From contig JAQOTA010000034.1 of NCBI GenBank assembly GCA_029532415.1, positions 682,001 to 746,000 of the forward strand: DNA of 64,000 nt, written 5' to 3'. The notes under the pieces were generated by a model. That model saw only the letters and a program-made list of their open reading frames with translations. It was not told the origin of the DNA and ran no database searches. Of this stretch, positions 47,001-58,248 are shown piece after piece. The number at the start of each line of letters is the position of its first letter. The first letter of the stretch is position 1. The stretch comes from Marasmius tenuissimus (Eukaryota > Basidiomycota > Agaricomycetes > Agaricales > Marasmiaceae). The translations under genes were made by a program, and so were the position numbers.

Positions 47001-47650
47001 CGCTTCTGTATATCATGCTTGGCACTCGTCCAGATATTGCCTACGCTGTTACAAAGCTTTCTCAATTCTCTGCTAATCCATCGGAGGATCACCTGAAGAA
47101 GGCGCTTTATATTTGCCGCTATCTTGCAGGAACTCCAGACTATGCACTGGTCTATGATGGAGCCTCTGACGGAGGTTTACTAGCATTCACTGATTCTGAT
47201 TGGGCTGCTGATCCTATCAAGCGTCGGTCGATCACGGGCTATTTCTTCAAATTGGCAGGTGGCATCTTCTGTTGGCAATCACGCGCCCAGAAGACTGTTG
47301 CGCTTTCATCCACTGAAGCTGAATACATGGCGCTATCCGACTGTAGTCATCAGGCTGTGTGGATTCGACAGTTACTCTCTGAACTTGGGATTGATATGAC
47401 TCCCGTTCCCATATGTGGAGATAATCAAGGCTCAATTTTTATCGCCTCTAACCCAGTTCAAGAACGTCACACCAAACACATTGATATTCACTATCATTAC
47501 ATTCACGAATGTGTTTCAGACCGCAAGGTCGATCTTTTCTTTATTGACGGTGCCTACAATCCTGCGGACATGTTTACCAAGAATTTGGGTCATGTCAAGT
47601 TCTCCGCTTATAGAGAACATCTTGGACTTGAATTTTATTCGTCCAAATAG
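44006..47650 (+). pseudogene. Copia C pol (continuation after copy D)
   Basis: The frame resumes at the codons for QCAALLAAS. VDSGASSHFT (protease) is followed by a TAA at 44556-44558 before MAKSTMDK, as in copy A. A 1-base deletion in an A-run near 44685 shifts the frame before integrase. From 44726 the frame is open to 47650, through integrase, reverse transcriptase with YVDD, and RNase H. About 44230-45184 is essentially identical to copy A; the rest matches copy D. Confidence 0.9.
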
Positions 47651-47691
47651 ACGCTTCGTGCTCTACTTGTGCCGCACTTAGCGAGGGGGAG

Positions 47692-47948
47692 TGTTGAATC
47701 CGGACTCCCGGATATATGGACCGTTGTATCGGGCCGCATATATGCTTCAATCGTTTCACTATGATCTATGCTATTCCTAGTCACTCCTGTTATAGAAGAT
47801 ACAGCCACCTCTGTATAGTATATAAGTAGCTCTGTATCTACATGCAATACCAGTACTTTACTACTCTCGTTGCTGCCTCTAAGCCTATCTCCAGGTGAGC
47901 TAGTCTGCCCCATGCTGCCACTGCGTGGGCAGGACCTCTGCCTCAACA
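47692..47948 (+). repeat. Copia C 3' LTR
   Basis: 257 bp, preceded by the polypurine tract GCGAGGGGGAG (47681-47691) and followed by the TGTAC duplication. Confidence 0.93.
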
Positions 47949-49109
47949 TGTACTATCTTACACTTGCTCTACTCAAATCTATCTTTCCTCCTTTGCACTC
48001 TTGACCCTGTTGGTGGCCTGAGGGGTTTTCCTAGTCACTGGCCTTGTTCTTGACACCCTTACCACCTTTCCCACTCATTCAAATATCTCTGCAGACGACT
48101 CCGCAGAGTAAGTGTGTTACATCCATGCCGGTTCCGGGGTTTCTGAAGGCTTCTATCCACCTTCCGGAGATTTCGATACTTGGAATCTACTTTATGTTTC
48201 TCTTTCCTTCATGATCTTTTCTGGAACATGACTTCGGATTCCAACGTCGTGTCCTTGGTACTTACAGATCAGAGATACATATACACCGTTCATTTCTGAG
48301 TAGTAAGTAGACTCTACATTCCGACATTCTGCTTTCCATTCTATCATGACTCATCCCGTACATTCCATTTTGACACTTCATTTCCGATTCATCTCCGATT
48401 CCGGGACTTTGCCCTCCATCTCGGATTCTGTACTGTATATACATTCTTTCCCGCTCCTGACTCACCTTCGGTATTACAATCACCGGAACCCATTCAGAGG
48501 TCTCGGAGATCAATACATATATAAGCTAGATACTTCACGACTTGTATTCCTCAGAATTAACATCAACTTGGTTTCCGTTTTATCTCATTCATCTCATTCT
48601 GTCTCTTTATCTCTATCCCCTCTATATCTTTATCTTCCTTTCCCTTCTGGTTAAGGACAACTCAACTCAACGGTGTCATTGGCGAAACCTTTGACTATTG
48701 TCCAACCATCTGTTCAGCCTTCTGGTCGTCGGAACCTCTCTCCAATTCCGACCAGTTCATTCCGACACGTCAGATTCAGTCTTTTCTGCTCAGACTTCTG
48801 TCCAGGCTGTCATATCTGCACGATCCTAACAAAGTGGAGCTATGCATCCAGACCACAGCTCCAGACCATGCCCAGCAGACACCTCCACATGCCACCCCAA
48901 GTCATAATATACTAACAGCCACAACAACTCACACAATATTCACAGCCACTCCCACAATGACTCAGTGCAACTATAAAAAACTCACATGCCCGTGACTCAG
49001 CACGACTCAGAGCGACTCCAGACCTAGACAGATTCCAGTATATAAGCTCGATGTACATACAACCTTTCCTCAGCTTAACAACTTGGTAAATATACCAGTA
49101 AAAGCCCAC

Positions 49110-49190
49110 TTTGACACTTGACCTTTGACCCTCGACACTCAACCTTTGACCCTCGACCCTTGACCTTTGACTCTCAACCTTTGAACCTTG
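49110..49190. repeat. Imperfect TTTGACC(C/T)TCGAC minisatellite
   Basis: About 80 bp made of variants of CTTTGACCCTCGACACTCAA with a 7-nt sub-period. On the minus strand it reads as repeated VEGQRSS-like heptapeptides, which I regard as a by-product. A related word series (GTTGACGCTCAAC) occurs at 55572-55630. Confidence 0.6.
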
Positions 49191-50249
49191 CCCTTGCTTG
49201 AAGAGTGACTTGACAGGCCACCAGCCGTGCCCTGTCATATCAGTGTCTACAACATTGGTCAGGATACAGACTTGGAACCACCAACTATGTGCTAGAATCA
49301 GTACAGAACGATCCTAAGTGTATCGATACACCCAAAGGACTCACTAGAATGTTATGAGAGTGGTGTGCAGGGATTGCTTCAAGGTAACATGCAGCATTCC
49401 TCCAGATATGTGCTCTTCGAGGAGGGAAGTCACAGAAAACAAGATAATGGCTTGAGCAAGGTCTCGGGCAAGGTATCTGAGGCTCTTCGAAGTTTTCTGT
49501 ACAAAGAGGTGCAAAGGAATAGCCGCCCTCACTTCAGAGAGCAAGGTGTCCAAGAGCTTGTAGTTAGAAGGCATGGCACTATGGTAGTGACACTTTGTGG
49601 GTGATCATTCCATGGCATTTCCTATATATCTCAGCCAGACTAGCAGCCACTTTGATACCATAAAAAACATTGAGAAACTTACACTTGTGACCTTTCCAGA
49701 AACAGTTCTACACCCGCTTAGACCATTTGGTGATCACGTCACTCCCAGTGCCAACCATCGGTACTGCAATCAGCAAAATCGATACTTGAGAGCAGCACAA
49801 TCTGATAGAAATAGTTCACCATCAACGGTGTTTTACTTCGTGAAATTTGACCGCAGCTTGTTGATGAATCCGATAAAGATGCTAAATGCTTACCTAAGCT
49901 TATTGCATGCACTCAACGTCGTCATCAGCGCGTCAACAGTCTGAGTCTCGACATCTGGACAGTTCATTGATTCATCACTACTATTTTGGATACGGAAGTG
50001 GAGTGTTTTTGAAAACTTCTCTCCACGCGCTCTGTACGATACCCATTTTACTTTCTTTGTGGTAGAAGTGTTTTATGAGATGAAAAAACCTTAACCTGAT
50101 TTTCTGGGTATTTTACCTTCTCCCCTCATAGTATCGGGCAACGACCGAGGTGGGAACGAGAAGTGCAAGACTTTTAGGTCACGGTTTGTCACAAGCGACA
50201 GCCTATGACAGCAAGACATACCGGTATATTGGTGATATACTTTCGATGG

Positions 50250-50403
50250 TACTGACCTATTTCACTCAATTCGTATGGCGTGTGATCATTTTCAAAATAA
50301 ACTTTTCGCCAGAAAATCTGATAAATCGAGAAAAAATTATTTGCGAGGTTTTCGAAAATGGGTGTGACCTGTGACCATACGAATTGAGTGAAATAGGTCA
50401 GTA
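50250..50403. mobile_element. Short inverted-repeat element (MITE-like), 154 bp
   Basis: The ends 50250-50278 and 50375-50403 are perfect 29-bp inverted repeats (TACTGACCTATTTCACTCAA at the left end). The interior is AT-rich, with GTGTGATCATTTTC and its partial inverse GAAAATGGGTGTGACC. No coding capacity; no clear target duplication. Confidence 0.75.
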
Positions 50404-51017
50404 ATCTATTGGGCTGCTTGGGCGAGTTGGTGGGAGGCTCGTCAGCATACCCATCGAAATAAGCGATATTGAGGACACACCTCCTTATAACAAAGCAGTT
50501 GGTCCTCACGGCGATTCCATTTATTTGGTCAGGTTGATTGGGACGCTGATGATGTGAAGGTGGGCGGTGCGAGTTCTGAGTCGACTCTTGAGGTTCAGGC
50601 CGGTGAGAGTGTCGACTGCTCTGCCCGCTCATACTGTATATCGAGTGTGGGCGAGAAGACATGTTGACGGTGGTGAAGGCTATAGGTCAAGTTGCGATGA
50701 TCGGATCGAAGGCATGACCGCGTTGCGTTTGACTGGGGTTCGCAGCCCAGGCGGCACTTGTGACAGGCTGGCGCTAACCAGTTAGGTCCGGATATTACCG
50801 TGTGGGAAATCGACCAAGTTGGTTCTGCACTTCGAAGCATCATGGTATTGCATATCAAGAAAACGCGCGAGCGGGGCGCAGGGAGTACATACAGGTAGAT
50901 ACAATACGCGGCAAAATGTCGTAGGATAAACGCAGATGGTAAATAGATAGTACGTAGATGCATAGTCCGTGTGTAATCTTCGTGGGTTGTCCCAGTGCAT
51001 CCGCCCTACATCCTCTC

Positions 51018-54000
51018 CTAGTGTTCATCCTGGGCATCCGACATCTCACTATCCTGTGTTGGGTGCGATCCGCCTTGTGCTGCAACGAATAGGCCCTCTG
51101 TACCTCCTTGGAGGTGGCCGTTTTGCACCTGCAGAACCGTGAGTAGGGTGCTGAGGAGCATAGGGTTCGTAGAAAGCGCTTGTAATGCTGCGCTATTCAG
51201 GACGGCTGGTTGTGTGGATGGAGGGGGCACGGAAGCTCGGGGAAGAGATGGTTGGGCTTGCGGCGGAGGTACAGTAGGAGTAGCAGAAGCCTGTACACGC
51301 CTTGGGCGCGCGGTAGCACTACCAGAGTTACAGGGTGCACCACCGACACTGGGTGCAGCGCTACTGGAGCTACGAGGTGCACCACCGACACTGGGTGTGG
51401 CGCTACCGGAGCTACGAGATGCACCGGCGACGCTGGGTGCAGCACCAACAGTGCTACAGGGGATTGTGAGGCTCGGTTCAGCGCTGGTAAGGCTTGGTAC
51501 AGCGCTAGCAGCACTCTGTGCCATGCTAGATGCATGGGCAGACGTCGAGACGAGAGATGGGGTACGGGGTAGAGGACGGGGCTCATTCACAGCAGTGGAT
51601 GGAGGCTTGCTGAACACAGGCTGGAAGTCGAAGTCCGTCGGTGCGAGTATCGCTGGGGTCGTTGTGTTTCGCGCATTTTCTGCGGATAGGCTTCAGCCTT
51701 AGGGAAAACAACAGACTGATACCAATACTGACCTGCGATACGCCCAAACGAGGTAAAGCCTTGGGCCAATGTGCTGGTGTTGGTTGCGCTGTTTTTGGGT
51801 CGCTTTGCGCTGCCGGTTGGGGTAGTGTTGGGGGGAGGCTTCCTCTTCGAGGCTGAGAGGAAGTGTTAGGATAGTACCTCGGCAATGAATACAATATGGA
51901 ACTACCTGTTGGGGTTGTCTGTAAGGTTCTGCTTCCCTGCGCCTTCGGGGTGAGCTCTAGATCCTTCACAGCCTTGCCCTTTCCCTTCTCCAAGGCAGTA
52001 GACTTATGGTTCTTCCTCTTGCGCTTGACTGGAGCGAAGAGCATCAGTAAGGTGGTCTAAAACGAGAGAAAAGGGCAGACCTTTGGAGGGACTGCTGCTA
52101 TACTCGTCATCGTTGTCCGGTAGGTTCTTGATGCCGTAGATGTCATCGTCGGTGTCGGAATGATGGCTCAGTTCATCGATGTCGTCGTCTGAGCCAGCAA
52201 CACTAGAGGGGGCGGGGAATTGGACCGTTTTGGTACGACGCGGGCGCACAGTCTCGTTGCTGGTAGGATGATCTGAGCCAACTTCGGCCATTGATGAGTC
52301 CTGCTCTTCAGTCTTGACTGTTGTTGATTGTAACGCAGCGAGTTCCCCGATACTCTTTGCGATTATGTGTTCTCTGTGCCCGTTTGCATCCGGAGCAAGG
52401 ATGGCTATGGGCTCGATATTTGCCTGAATCTCTGTATTGAGCGAAACGTATGAGTAAAGGGACGATTATCTGGGACGTAAGGGAGGTCTTACCGGCTGGT
52501 GTGAGCTGCTTGAAGCTGAGGCGATGTTCGCCTGGGTTACAACTTTCGATAAGCCTGAACTGCTCGGTTTTCTCCAAACTCTTGACCCCCTTCCAGCGTG
52601 TCTTAGCGTCCTTAGGCATGTTCCATGGGAGGGTGACTCCCAGCAGAAAGTTGATGATCTGGATGCCTTGGTTGTAGCAGTCACGCGCGAGGGAGTTCCA
52701 CGGTAGTCCAACGCGGCGGAACTTCACATTGCATTCCTCTACCGAGGATACATGTTAGAGCGAAAGGCCAGGAACATAAGCCTTCTTACTCACCCGCAAT
52801 TCCTAGGATCAGCCTTTGGATACTGCTCTCATCGTCCGAGGCAGTCTCAGGGTCGGCAATCCTAACGGTTTTTGAGGCCTTGAAATTGGTGGGTTTCGGG
52901 GCGTTGACGGAGCTGGTGGCTTTGGTCATCGAGGGTGGCATAGGAGGGACACGGTCGTCACGGATCAAGGTAAGACCTCGAGCCTCAGCAATACTAATGA
53001 GCTCTTGGTCGGTGAAGTCCTTCTGCGCAGAGGGGGGAACACGGTCGTCACGGCTCACGGTGAGCCCTCGAGCCTCGGCGATATCGATGAGCTCTTGGTC
53101 AGTGAACTCCTTCATCGTGAGATGGCTAAGTAAACCAAGTCAGTATATGCGGATCACAGGTTATGAAGGATGATAGTTGCACGAACAATACGTGGGTTCG
53201 ATACGCTGCTATCAACTTCTCGATGCTCTTCAAAAAACTTGACTCTGCAAACTGATGAATTCATGTTAGACACTAAGCACATTCAAAGATTACAACGGGT
53301 ATTTACTCCTTCACTTTCGTAATTGGTATAGGCCCAGTGTAAGCCATTGTCCGTGTTAACCTGACCCCCAACGCCAAGAGCGAAGAAGTGCATCTGGTAG
53401 ACGTTCCGCAGCATATCGAACTAGAAGACAATGGCCGGATCAGCTCAACGAAATCAACCTCGCAAATCGTTCCACTTACATGTTCAGTGAGTCGTCAGGA
53501 ATGGTGCTCCCACACCCGACGACGGTCGACCTTTCGTTGATAGCCAGACACAGAGTCAAGGGCTTCCAGACTCTGCCAGGCCAGGAGAAGGTCCCTTCCC
53601 TTCGCATCGCCGTGCTCCTTCCGAAACAAGGGGTACGCGAGCCTGACTTGATCGACTGTTGCTTTGAGCTTTGGGTCCTCTAACGTTATTATCAGTGGCT
53701 TGCAGAGTGTGTGTAACGGAACACTTACTTTCATGTTGGCTCGAAAACTGCTTGTAGACACTGTGGTTCTCGGTATCCTTCAATCTCGACAGCTCCGACA
53801 TGGCATTCTCTGCGGCGCTGGCGTAGGATTCGTAGAGGTTCCAAAGGCTCTGTTCTTGTCCAAGGTTGAACCTTTTGACGTACTTCTCAATGAGGACGGA
53901 GGGGTCGATTTTGAGTGTCCTTCCGAGATCTCCGAACAGAGTATCGACATCCTTGTAGAGCTGCTGTAAGGCGTCACTATGCTCCTTTGTTGGTCGGCCG

Positions 54001-54795
54001 CCCTTAGAGCGAGACTTCGGAGTGGTACTACCGCCGGCGTCCACAGAAGGGCTCTCGTCAACGGTCTGACTAGACGACACAGCCGGCTTTGGGGAAAGGA
54101 GTTTCAGCTTGGGGGCATCAGCATCTTCAACCTCCTCAATCGTGACGGAGGGAGACCGCTTCGGGGAAAGGAGTTTCAGCCTGGGGATATCGTCGTCTTC
54201 AACCTCGCCAATCATGACGGAGGGAGACCTTTGTCGGATTGGGGTAGAGGGCGGTGCATTAGCAGAGGTAGGTACGGGTTGCACCTCATCAAACTCTGCC
54301 TCGGTGGTCTCGACCACAGCAACGGGCAGTACAAGGTCTGCAGCTGAATCTGCTGCTCGGGATGGTTGCGTTACCGAGGCCAAGAGTTCGGGATCGACAG
54401 AGGATCCGTTGCCCAACAATGAAGTGAGCACAGTGGCAAAAAGAGTGGGGTTGTTGACGACGTTGGGGTTGCTGAGAAGGGAAGTGATGAGGGCTTGTTG
54501 AGTGCCAACATCGAGGTCGTTGGCAGCAGGAATGGGCGCGCCAGAGATCTGGTTGCCGCCGTCACCAACATTCGATGGGGTAGGGGTTGAAGACGCACGC
54601 AATTGACTGACGGTAGCAGGCGGCGCAGAGTCGGGAGGATCAATCCTGTTCAAGTCCGCTTGAACATCCGGGCTGTTGAAGTCAAGATCCCCGGGACCAA
54701 CGTCATACTCGATCTCAGAGTCAGTACGAGATATCTGGGTCTAAGGTTATGAGTTAACGTAGACGATGAGGGACAGGAACGGGATAACTCACCAT
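51018..54795 (-). CDS. Large Ser/Pro-rich protein of a transposon-associated agaricomycete type
   Basis: A probable first exon consists of only the ATG (54793-54795), joined after an intron to TQISRTDSEIEYDVGPGDLD. A long acidic/Ser-Thr-rich part follows, with two LKLLSPK repeats and the basic segment KSRSKGGRPTKEHSDALQQL. Then come LEKYVKRFNLGQ-like and LWNLYESYASAAENAMSEL helices, FDMLRNVYQMHFFALGVGGQ (about 53370-53430), duplicated FTDQELI-IAEARGL units (52950-53110), LPWNSLARDCYNQGIQIINF (52630-52700), and a low-complexity C-terminus with repeated APSVGGAPRSSSSA units ending at 51018. At least eight introns. I associate this layout with repeated agaricomycete genes found near KDZ transposons. 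Biochemical function is unknown. Confidence 0.65.
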
Positions 54796-55686
54796 GGCTG
54801 TTGCAATGGATTCACAAAACGCGGAGGGCTGCTGCTCGGCGCGTTGACAGTGAGATCGATGCTTAAAGAACGGGAGAAAAAAATACCCACGAGAAAGCTG
54901 TGTAAGACACGTCCTGTCGCGCGCCAGTTAGTTAGAGGATAAGGGGAGAGTGATAGGGCTCACCAAGGAGAAAAGAGTAAAGGCTTAAGCACGATGGGTG
55001 GCCTTTTTTTTCAAGATGCACTTGGGCTAGGTCCTGGCAGGAGAAAAGAGAGCGAGGATAGGAAGGAAGAGACCTTCAGGCGCGTTTAAAAATGCGCAAA
55101 AAAGAAACTTACTAATGAGGAAGCTCTCGTTGACACGAGGCAGAACGCCGCGCGCTTCTGGCGCAGAAATTGACAGCAACATGCAATAATGAACACGGCG
55201 CGTTCCAGGGCGGTTTCGAATCGCAGTGTTGAGAGCCACAAGCTTAGGCATCTACTGAGGGTGGTAGACCGTTAGAATCAGCGACAAGGAGCACCCCGAG
55301 GCGCAATAGTCTTTCATCCACCAGGGTCGGGGTCTCCAGGCTTTGTGCGCTCGGATAGTGCCCAAGATTGACATCAAGAATAATCTGAGGAGAAAGCGGG
55401 GAGTAATAAAGAGAAAGGCTCTTGATTTACCGCTGATGATGGGGTGGAGGATGTCGATGAGGTGGCAGGTTTGTTTGTTTGTCGTGTTTTTTATGTCAAA
55501 CATAATGCCGGATCTGCCGGGTTGAATTCCAGAATTGGACGTATTATTCAGCATCTCAATACATCGTGGGAGTTGAACGTTGACGCCAAGTTGACGCTCA
55601 ACGCTGAACTCCCAAAGTAGACGCTCAACCCTGAACCCCCTACACTTCTACTTACCCACCACATCTTCCACTCCCCAGGGAAAACC
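54796..55686. other. Intergenic region
   Basis: Two minus-strand open frames (55027-55251 and 55252-55554) have no recognised product. At 55572-55640 there are repeated GTTGACGCTCAAC/GTTGAACGTTGACG words in inverted order, able to form a hairpin. Confidence 0.4.
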
Positions 55687-56053
55687 ATGGTACAAACGGG
55701 CATCAATCAACAGGAGAACGTAGAAAAGGATATCAATGGGTGTAATTTCATCGAGATGGAGCGCGGCGAGCCATCCAAGTTTGACCCACGTTTTGGTGCG
55801 TTGTCTTCATCTCATTTTCTATTTTGTCGGCGTAGCTTAACACACGAATGACCTAGCAGAAAAGCTATGCGCCGATAATTCCGGGCCCGACGTATCCAAT
55901 CTGGCAGCTCCAGGCTACGACCTCACAGCCCCAAGGATGCAGATGCTTATGCACTCGCACTACAGTGTTGCTCGTGCTTGGGTTCAGGCAGTGGAGATCA
56001 TAAATCGAGGTGGGACAGAGGGTGAAATAGTTGAGAGCAGTCGGTCTCGCTGA
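55687..56053 (+). CDS. Small hypothetical protein, about 101 residues
   Basis: Two exons (55687-55795 and 55857-56053) joined by a 61-nt GT-AG intron give one frame, MVQTGINQQENVEKDINGCN at the start and LMHSHYSVARAWVQAVEIIN in the second exon. No known domain. It lies between two minus-strand genes in the KDZ region and may be cargo of that element. Confidence 0.45.
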
Positions 56054-56136
56054 AGCAAGGAGGAGCTGTATGGGAGGATACAAGGGCAAATTACCGCAAA
56101 GATGAATAACGATGTATTCATTGTCAATGTTCAAAT

Positions 56137-56948
56137 TCAACCCTGATACATGAATTTTTTCGAGCTATGAATCTCTTGGAGCTCCAAGATACTGCTTGTC
56201 AGAGCATGGCAGTACAAATCTTCAATCAAACGCACGACCTCACGAGCCTCCTCCATGTATGAGCTTATTTCGTTGTAGCCCTCTGTCACCCCGTACTGCC
56301 GATATACCTTATCTCGAATCATCGCCAGAGACTCGAGCACTCGAGAGAACGGTTCAAGAACATCGTCAAAGAAGTCGGTGGTATGGTACCCTTCGTAGGG
56401 GACGGGTGTGATGTAGGTTTCGTAGATATCCTCGAGTAGGCCGTACTTATTCTGTTTCGCTTCCACTCGGCTTGTAAACTGCTCAAACAATCTCTTGGCT
56501 TGAGCTATGTTCCTTGCCTCAACACATCTGTGGACAAGGAAGTTTGAGTTGTTAGTCATAGTAAGAGCCCAATGGTAGCCAACCAACACGCACCGAGACT
56601 CGTCGTTCCGTTTCAACCTCTCCCTCTCTGCCTTCTCCTTCTCCTGCTTCCTTCTCTCCTTTTTCTGCCTTCGACGTTCATCTCGAGCCCTGATACAGGT
56701 TCCACCATAGCCTATGAGAGTATATATTATATCAATAAGATCAAATATGTACCGTTCCTCCTGCTTGGCTTTGAGCTTCGCTTGTTGCTGTTGCTTGATA
56801 TAGTGGCTGTTTCTGTTTAAACACATCGAATATAAGCGCAAGAAAGCAACCAGAGGGTCAACACAGACTTGTCTCTCCATCGTTTGGCCTTGACGTTGTT
56901 TGCGAGGCGTTGTTCCTCGCGAGTGTGGTACAAGTGTTTGCGGGGCAT
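56137..56948 (-). CDS. Hypothetical basic coiled-coil protein
   Basis: The start at 56948 gives MPRKHLYHTREEQRLANNVK; an intron (about 56816-56870) joins it to KNSHYIKQQQQAKLKAKQEE. Further introns are likely near 56700-56755 and 56527-56597. The N-terminal half is very rich in Lys, Arg, Gln and Glu (RRRQKKERRKQEKEKAERER). The C-terminal half contains FEQFTSRVEAKQNKYGLLED and YNEISSYMEEAREVVRLIED and ends at 56137. Such short basic N-termini recur in agaricomycete transposon-linked proteins. Same strand as the KDZ gene upstream. Confidence 0.55.
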
Positions 56949-57393
56949 GGTAATACACTATCAAGCGTACTTAAAGTAGCTGTTGAACCCGGTTTCGTGC
57001 TCACTTGATGCATTACTTTTTCGTTGGTGGGATCCAGCACCTTCCCCACCACGCGCTTATCGGGGAATGATTTCTATATTACTCAAGGCTCTGAACCGAG
57101 GGTTTGGGCCAGGAGAAGCTTCTCTCTGAGCGACTACATCAAAAATATGTTTTCCTCTGCTACCGGCTATGATTCAGGTGCCGGATAACCGTCCATGCCG
57201 CCCATGCCGGATGCAACTGCACAGTTCTTATTATAAGGTTTCTGGGTTCTCTCCCTCCATCGAGGGGAAAAGATCGAGAGTCCTACCTCAGTTTTACCTT
57301 TGCCAAACCTTACCAGTCTTTAGCAGCATTTTGAAGGTGTGTTTTCTATGTTTTCAGCTCCCTCTACAGACCCGATCATTCATCATCCGCTCT

Positions 57394-57865
57394 ATGTTTA
57401 GCGATCCCGCCATGTCATCAACAACGGACCCAGGTGACCAGCGCTTGAATACCTATAAAACGACCTACACTCCCAAGCAACGTTCCATGTCCGATTTCTG
57501 CTACGCAGCCGCACCTGTCCTTCAGCTCTTCAGGAAGCAGAATCCACAGTTCACATATGGTGAAATGGCTCCTTTCACCGAGAAAGCCTGGGATATGTGG
57601 TACAATGTTTGGCCAGAGGCTGGGAACCGCGAACGTACCGCAACTGGTTTGGTGTGTTTTCTCAAATTCTCGTTTGCTATACATCTCCTAATCTTTTCTG
57701 TAGGAGATCTACGTCGGAATCTTGACTGAAGCATCACACCACCAGCAACTCGTTGACAGCGGATCGAAGGAACAAGCCTTTGTAGACACCACCCTCACTT
57801 GGGAGGCCGCTCTTGACCAGTCTGTTCGCGGTAGCAATTTCCAGAAATGGAACGCCGGGGATTAG
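57394..57865 (+). CDS. Small hypothetical protein, about 139 residues
   Basis: Exons 57394-57651 and 57704-57865 are joined by a 52-nt intron. The protein contains SDFCYAAAPVLQLFRKQNPQ, FTYGEMAPFTEKAWDMWYNV and, after the intron, EIYVGILTEASHHQQLVDSG. The Trp/Phe spacing faintly recalls an HMG box but lacks its basic start, so I do not call it one. It lies just downstream of the KDZ gene, facing it. Confidence 0.5.
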
Positions 57866-58248
57866 CCATCTAGATCTAGTATTCCAGTCCTGTATGCTAT
57901 CTTGCTGCCTGCTTTCAATGCCATAGCCGTACGAGTATATTACTTTGCTGTGTACCGAATTGTACTTTGCCTTTTGCCCACCCAGAAGTAATTATGAAAA
58001 AGAAACACCTATGGTACGACTGGTTGCGTATCTAGAAAGAGGTGGGTTGACGAAGTGGTACTTGCAATCCCGTGACAATAGTTGAGTGACAGTAATCTTG
58101 CCCTTGTGTTCGAGTCCCGGGCAGTGAACTTTTTAGCGAGGTCTTTGGTTTTCACCCATAAAGACTTGGGCAGTATTATATTCTCGCACTCTGTGTGGCA
58201 CATAGCTATTATCAGTAGCAAGATAGTATATTACAACAAGAACTCTAG

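Larger units (their letters stand above)
35753..47948 (+). mobile_element. Ty1/copia copy C, interrupted by copy D
   Basis: Complete ends: LTRs at 35753-36010 and 47692-47948 and a TGTAC target duplication (35748-35752 and 47949-47953). The body is 35753-37920 and 44006-47948. The two LTRs differ at about six bases and one indel, so it is older than copy D, consistent with D lying inside it. Gag carries an in-frame TGA, and pol carries a TAA and a frameshift. Confidence 0.93.
35396..48055. repeat. Solo LTR, family S, copy 3, split by copia C (35396-35752 and 47949-48055)
   Basis: The left part starts TGTTACGAATCCACCC and the right part ends GTTCTTGACA, matching copies 1 and 2. It is flanked by CCCTT duplications (35391-35395 and 48056-48060) and would be about 459 bp without the insertion. 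Confidence 0.85.
35311..48121 (+). mobile_element. Chromovirus 3' LTR, split by nested insertions (35311-35395 and 48061-48121)
   Basis: The LTR begins TGTTACAATTTGCCCC right after the polypurine tract. It is interrupted at 35395, where CCCTT (35391-35395) is repeated at 48056-48060, and appears to resume at 48061 and end near TGTGTTACA (48121). That gives an LTR of about 146 bp. The outer end is my best guess, because no second LTR is available for comparison. Confidence 0.6.
48122..51017. other. Gene-poor region with minisatellite and MITE
   Basis: No convincing gene. It holds a TTTGACCCTCGAC-type minisatellite (49110-49190), a short inverted-repeat element (50250-50403) and, on the minus strand, a short open segment from 50662 (MSSRPHSIYSMSGQSSRHSH, His/Pro/Gln-rich) that could be the first exon of a gene destroyed downstream. 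Confidence 0.4.

Noticed and set aside
49110..49190. CRISPR-like array
   Set aside because: Imperfect contiguous minisatellite with no spacers; the genome is eukaryotic.
48912..49238. Coding region with heptapeptide repeats
   Set aside because: The repeats come from the minisatellite read in one frame; no other support.
57394..57865. HMG-box gene
   Set aside because: Only aromatic spacing is suggestive; the basic N-terminal strand and key residues are missing.
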